Source of the DNA: JACCVL01 sp963695375
Lineage (GTDB): Bacteria > Actinomycetota > Actinomycetes > Propionibacteriales > Nocardioidaceae
DNA length: 64,000 nt
NCBI GenBank assembly: GCA_963695375.1
Contig: OY968767.1
Location: 1,116,001 to 1,180,000 of the forward strand
Direction: 5' to 3'
Positions within the stretch are counted from its first letter, which is position 1. Each line of letters begins with the position of its first letter. Under the pieces are notes generated by a model, which was given only the letters and a program-made list of their open reading frames with translations, did not search any database and was not told where the DNA came from. This document shows, piece by piece, positions 63,397 through 64,000 of the stretch. Made by a program: the position numbers and the translations under genes.

Positions 63397-64000
63397 TCAG
63401 CGAGCGATGAGGACGGGGCAGTGCGCGTGCGCGGCGACGTTGCTACCAGTGGATCCCAGCAGCAGCCCCCTGAACCACCCACGTCCGTGTGACCCGACGA
63501 CCACCAGGTCGCTGCGGCGCGACGTCTCCACGAGCAGCTCCGCTGGGTGCCCGCGGACAAGCTGGATCCGGAGCTGCACGTCGGGGAACTTGGCCGCCCA
63601 TGGCTCCACCAGCTGGCGAGTCAGGTGTTCCTCGGCGCGGAGCAGCTCGTCGAGGTCGTAGCCGGCACCGGGCACCCCGAGCCCCGGGCCGGCGATCGCG
63701 GGGACGTGCCACACGCGCAGCACGGTCAGTGGCAATCCCCGCGACGCCGCCTCACCGAAGGCCACGGGCAACGCCGGTTCGGCCATCGCCGCGTCAATAC
63801 CCACGACTACGCGCTGACCAGCCTGGAGGGGTGGGCGCACGACGGCCACCGAGCAGCGCGCGTGCCTTGCCACGTGGTGACTGACCGAACCCAGCGTGGT
63901 CGCCATGCCCGTGCGGTCGCGAGTTCCGACGACGACCAGCTGGGCCTCGGCCGACTCCTCCACGAGGACACCGGCCGCAGCCCCCCACGACCATCCGGCC
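63397..64000 (-). CDS. Universal stress protein, 5' part outside the window
   Basis: The frame is open to the right edge, so the first domain is truncated. Visible are the end of domain 1 (EESAEAQLVVVGTRDRTGMATTLGSVSHHVARHARCSVAVV) and a full domain 2 from RVVVGIDAAMAEPALPVAFGEA to LVVVGSHGRGWFRGLLLGSTGSNVAAHAHCPVLIA. Domain 2 keeps the G-x2-G-x9-G-S ATP motif; the first loop has GIDAAM instead of GVDGS. It is the third tandem USP in the window and lies 44 bases beyond the convergent LuxR-type gene. Confidence 0.88.
   Translation of the reverse strand, partial: AGWSWGAAAGVLVEESAEAQLVVVGTRDRTGMATTLGSVSHHVARHARCSVAVVRPPLQAGQRVVVGIDAAMAEPALPVAFGEAASRGLPLTVLRVWHVPAIAGPGLGVPGAGYDLDELLRAEEHLTRQLVEPWAAKFPDVQLRIQLVRGHPAELLVETSRRSDLVVVGSHGRGWFRGLLLGSTGSNVAAHAHCPVLIAR

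Noticed and set aside
1..64000. Prophage, transposon, integron, CRISPR or toxin-antitoxin island
   Set aside because: No integrase, transposase, capsid, Cas or toxin-like motif, and no spacer-type repeats were seen; the short tandem repeats found have no CRISPR layout.

Overview
The window is very GC-rich, dense and uses GTG starts often. Many genes carry a TANNNT hexamer 6-7 bases before the start codon, with no room for a ribosome binding site. This, together with a tmk-holB-PSP1 housekeeping block, a SARP regulator, a PTS-linked dihydroxyacetone kinase and Tat and lipobox exports, points to a free-living high-GC actinomycete (Actinomycetota). A Geodermatophilaceae-like organism is a reasonable guess, not a demonstration. 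No phage, transposase, CRISPR array or rRNA was seen.

Layout. 1-4.8 kb: end of thymidylate kinase, DNA polymerase III delta', a PSP1-domain protein, a TAP-like lipoprotein hydrolase, tRNA-Thr(CGT) and a small membrane-anchored protein. 4.9-8.3 kb: secreted AOC-barrel-like protein, a frameshifted membrane gene, an inorganic pyrophosphatase and an endo/exonuclease/phosphatase-like lipoprotein. 8.5-12.7 kb: dhaK-dhaL-dhaM, in which DhaM is fused to HPr and enzyme I. 12.7-22.0 kb: assorted metabolic genes (PEP mutase/ICL family, APH-like kinase, hydroxypyruvate isomerase-like, beta carbonic anhydrase, RecQ with a phosphoribosyltransferase-like tail, MFS exporter, MmcQ/YjbR, VOC, cupin).

22.1-41.9 kb is the most striking part, a glycan assembly locus. 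On the + strand lie a UDP-glucose 6-dehydrogenase coupled to a kinase-like gene; then a second nucleotide-sugar dehydrogenase (- strand) diverges from another kinase-like gene. A nine-gene minus-strand operon (39270 to 27529) follows: MurG-like glycosyltransferase, ABC exporter, sugar nucleotide epimerase, two GT4 glycosyltransferases, heparinase II/III-like lyase, phosphotransferase, second MurG-like glycosyltransferase, polysaccharide deacetylase. All eight junctions overlap (seven by 4 bases, one by 8). Two more kinase-like genes lie upstream. Five kinase-like proteins share an RYxPxRRAT-type signature; two have lost the catalytic Asp of HGD. The lyase, deacetylase and transferases show no signal peptide, so an acidic (uronate-containing) glycan or glycoconjugate is probably built and trimmed in the cytoplasm and exported by the single ABC protein. 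This product is inferred, not shown.

42.0-50.4 kb: divergent universal stress proteins, a propeller lipoprotein, a PhyH-type oxygenase, a membrane GGDEF-EAL protein and a subtilisin-like protease ending in sixteen tryptophans spaced exactly five residues apart. 50.8-58.9 kb: Tat-exported multicopper oxidase, a membrane protein, signal peptidase I and a 1642-residue secreted animal-type heme peroxidase with RTX, FN3 and Ig-like modules. 59.1-64 kb: a SARP/AfsR-like regulator divergent from a LuxR-type regulator with a degenerate receiver, and a truncated universal stress protein.
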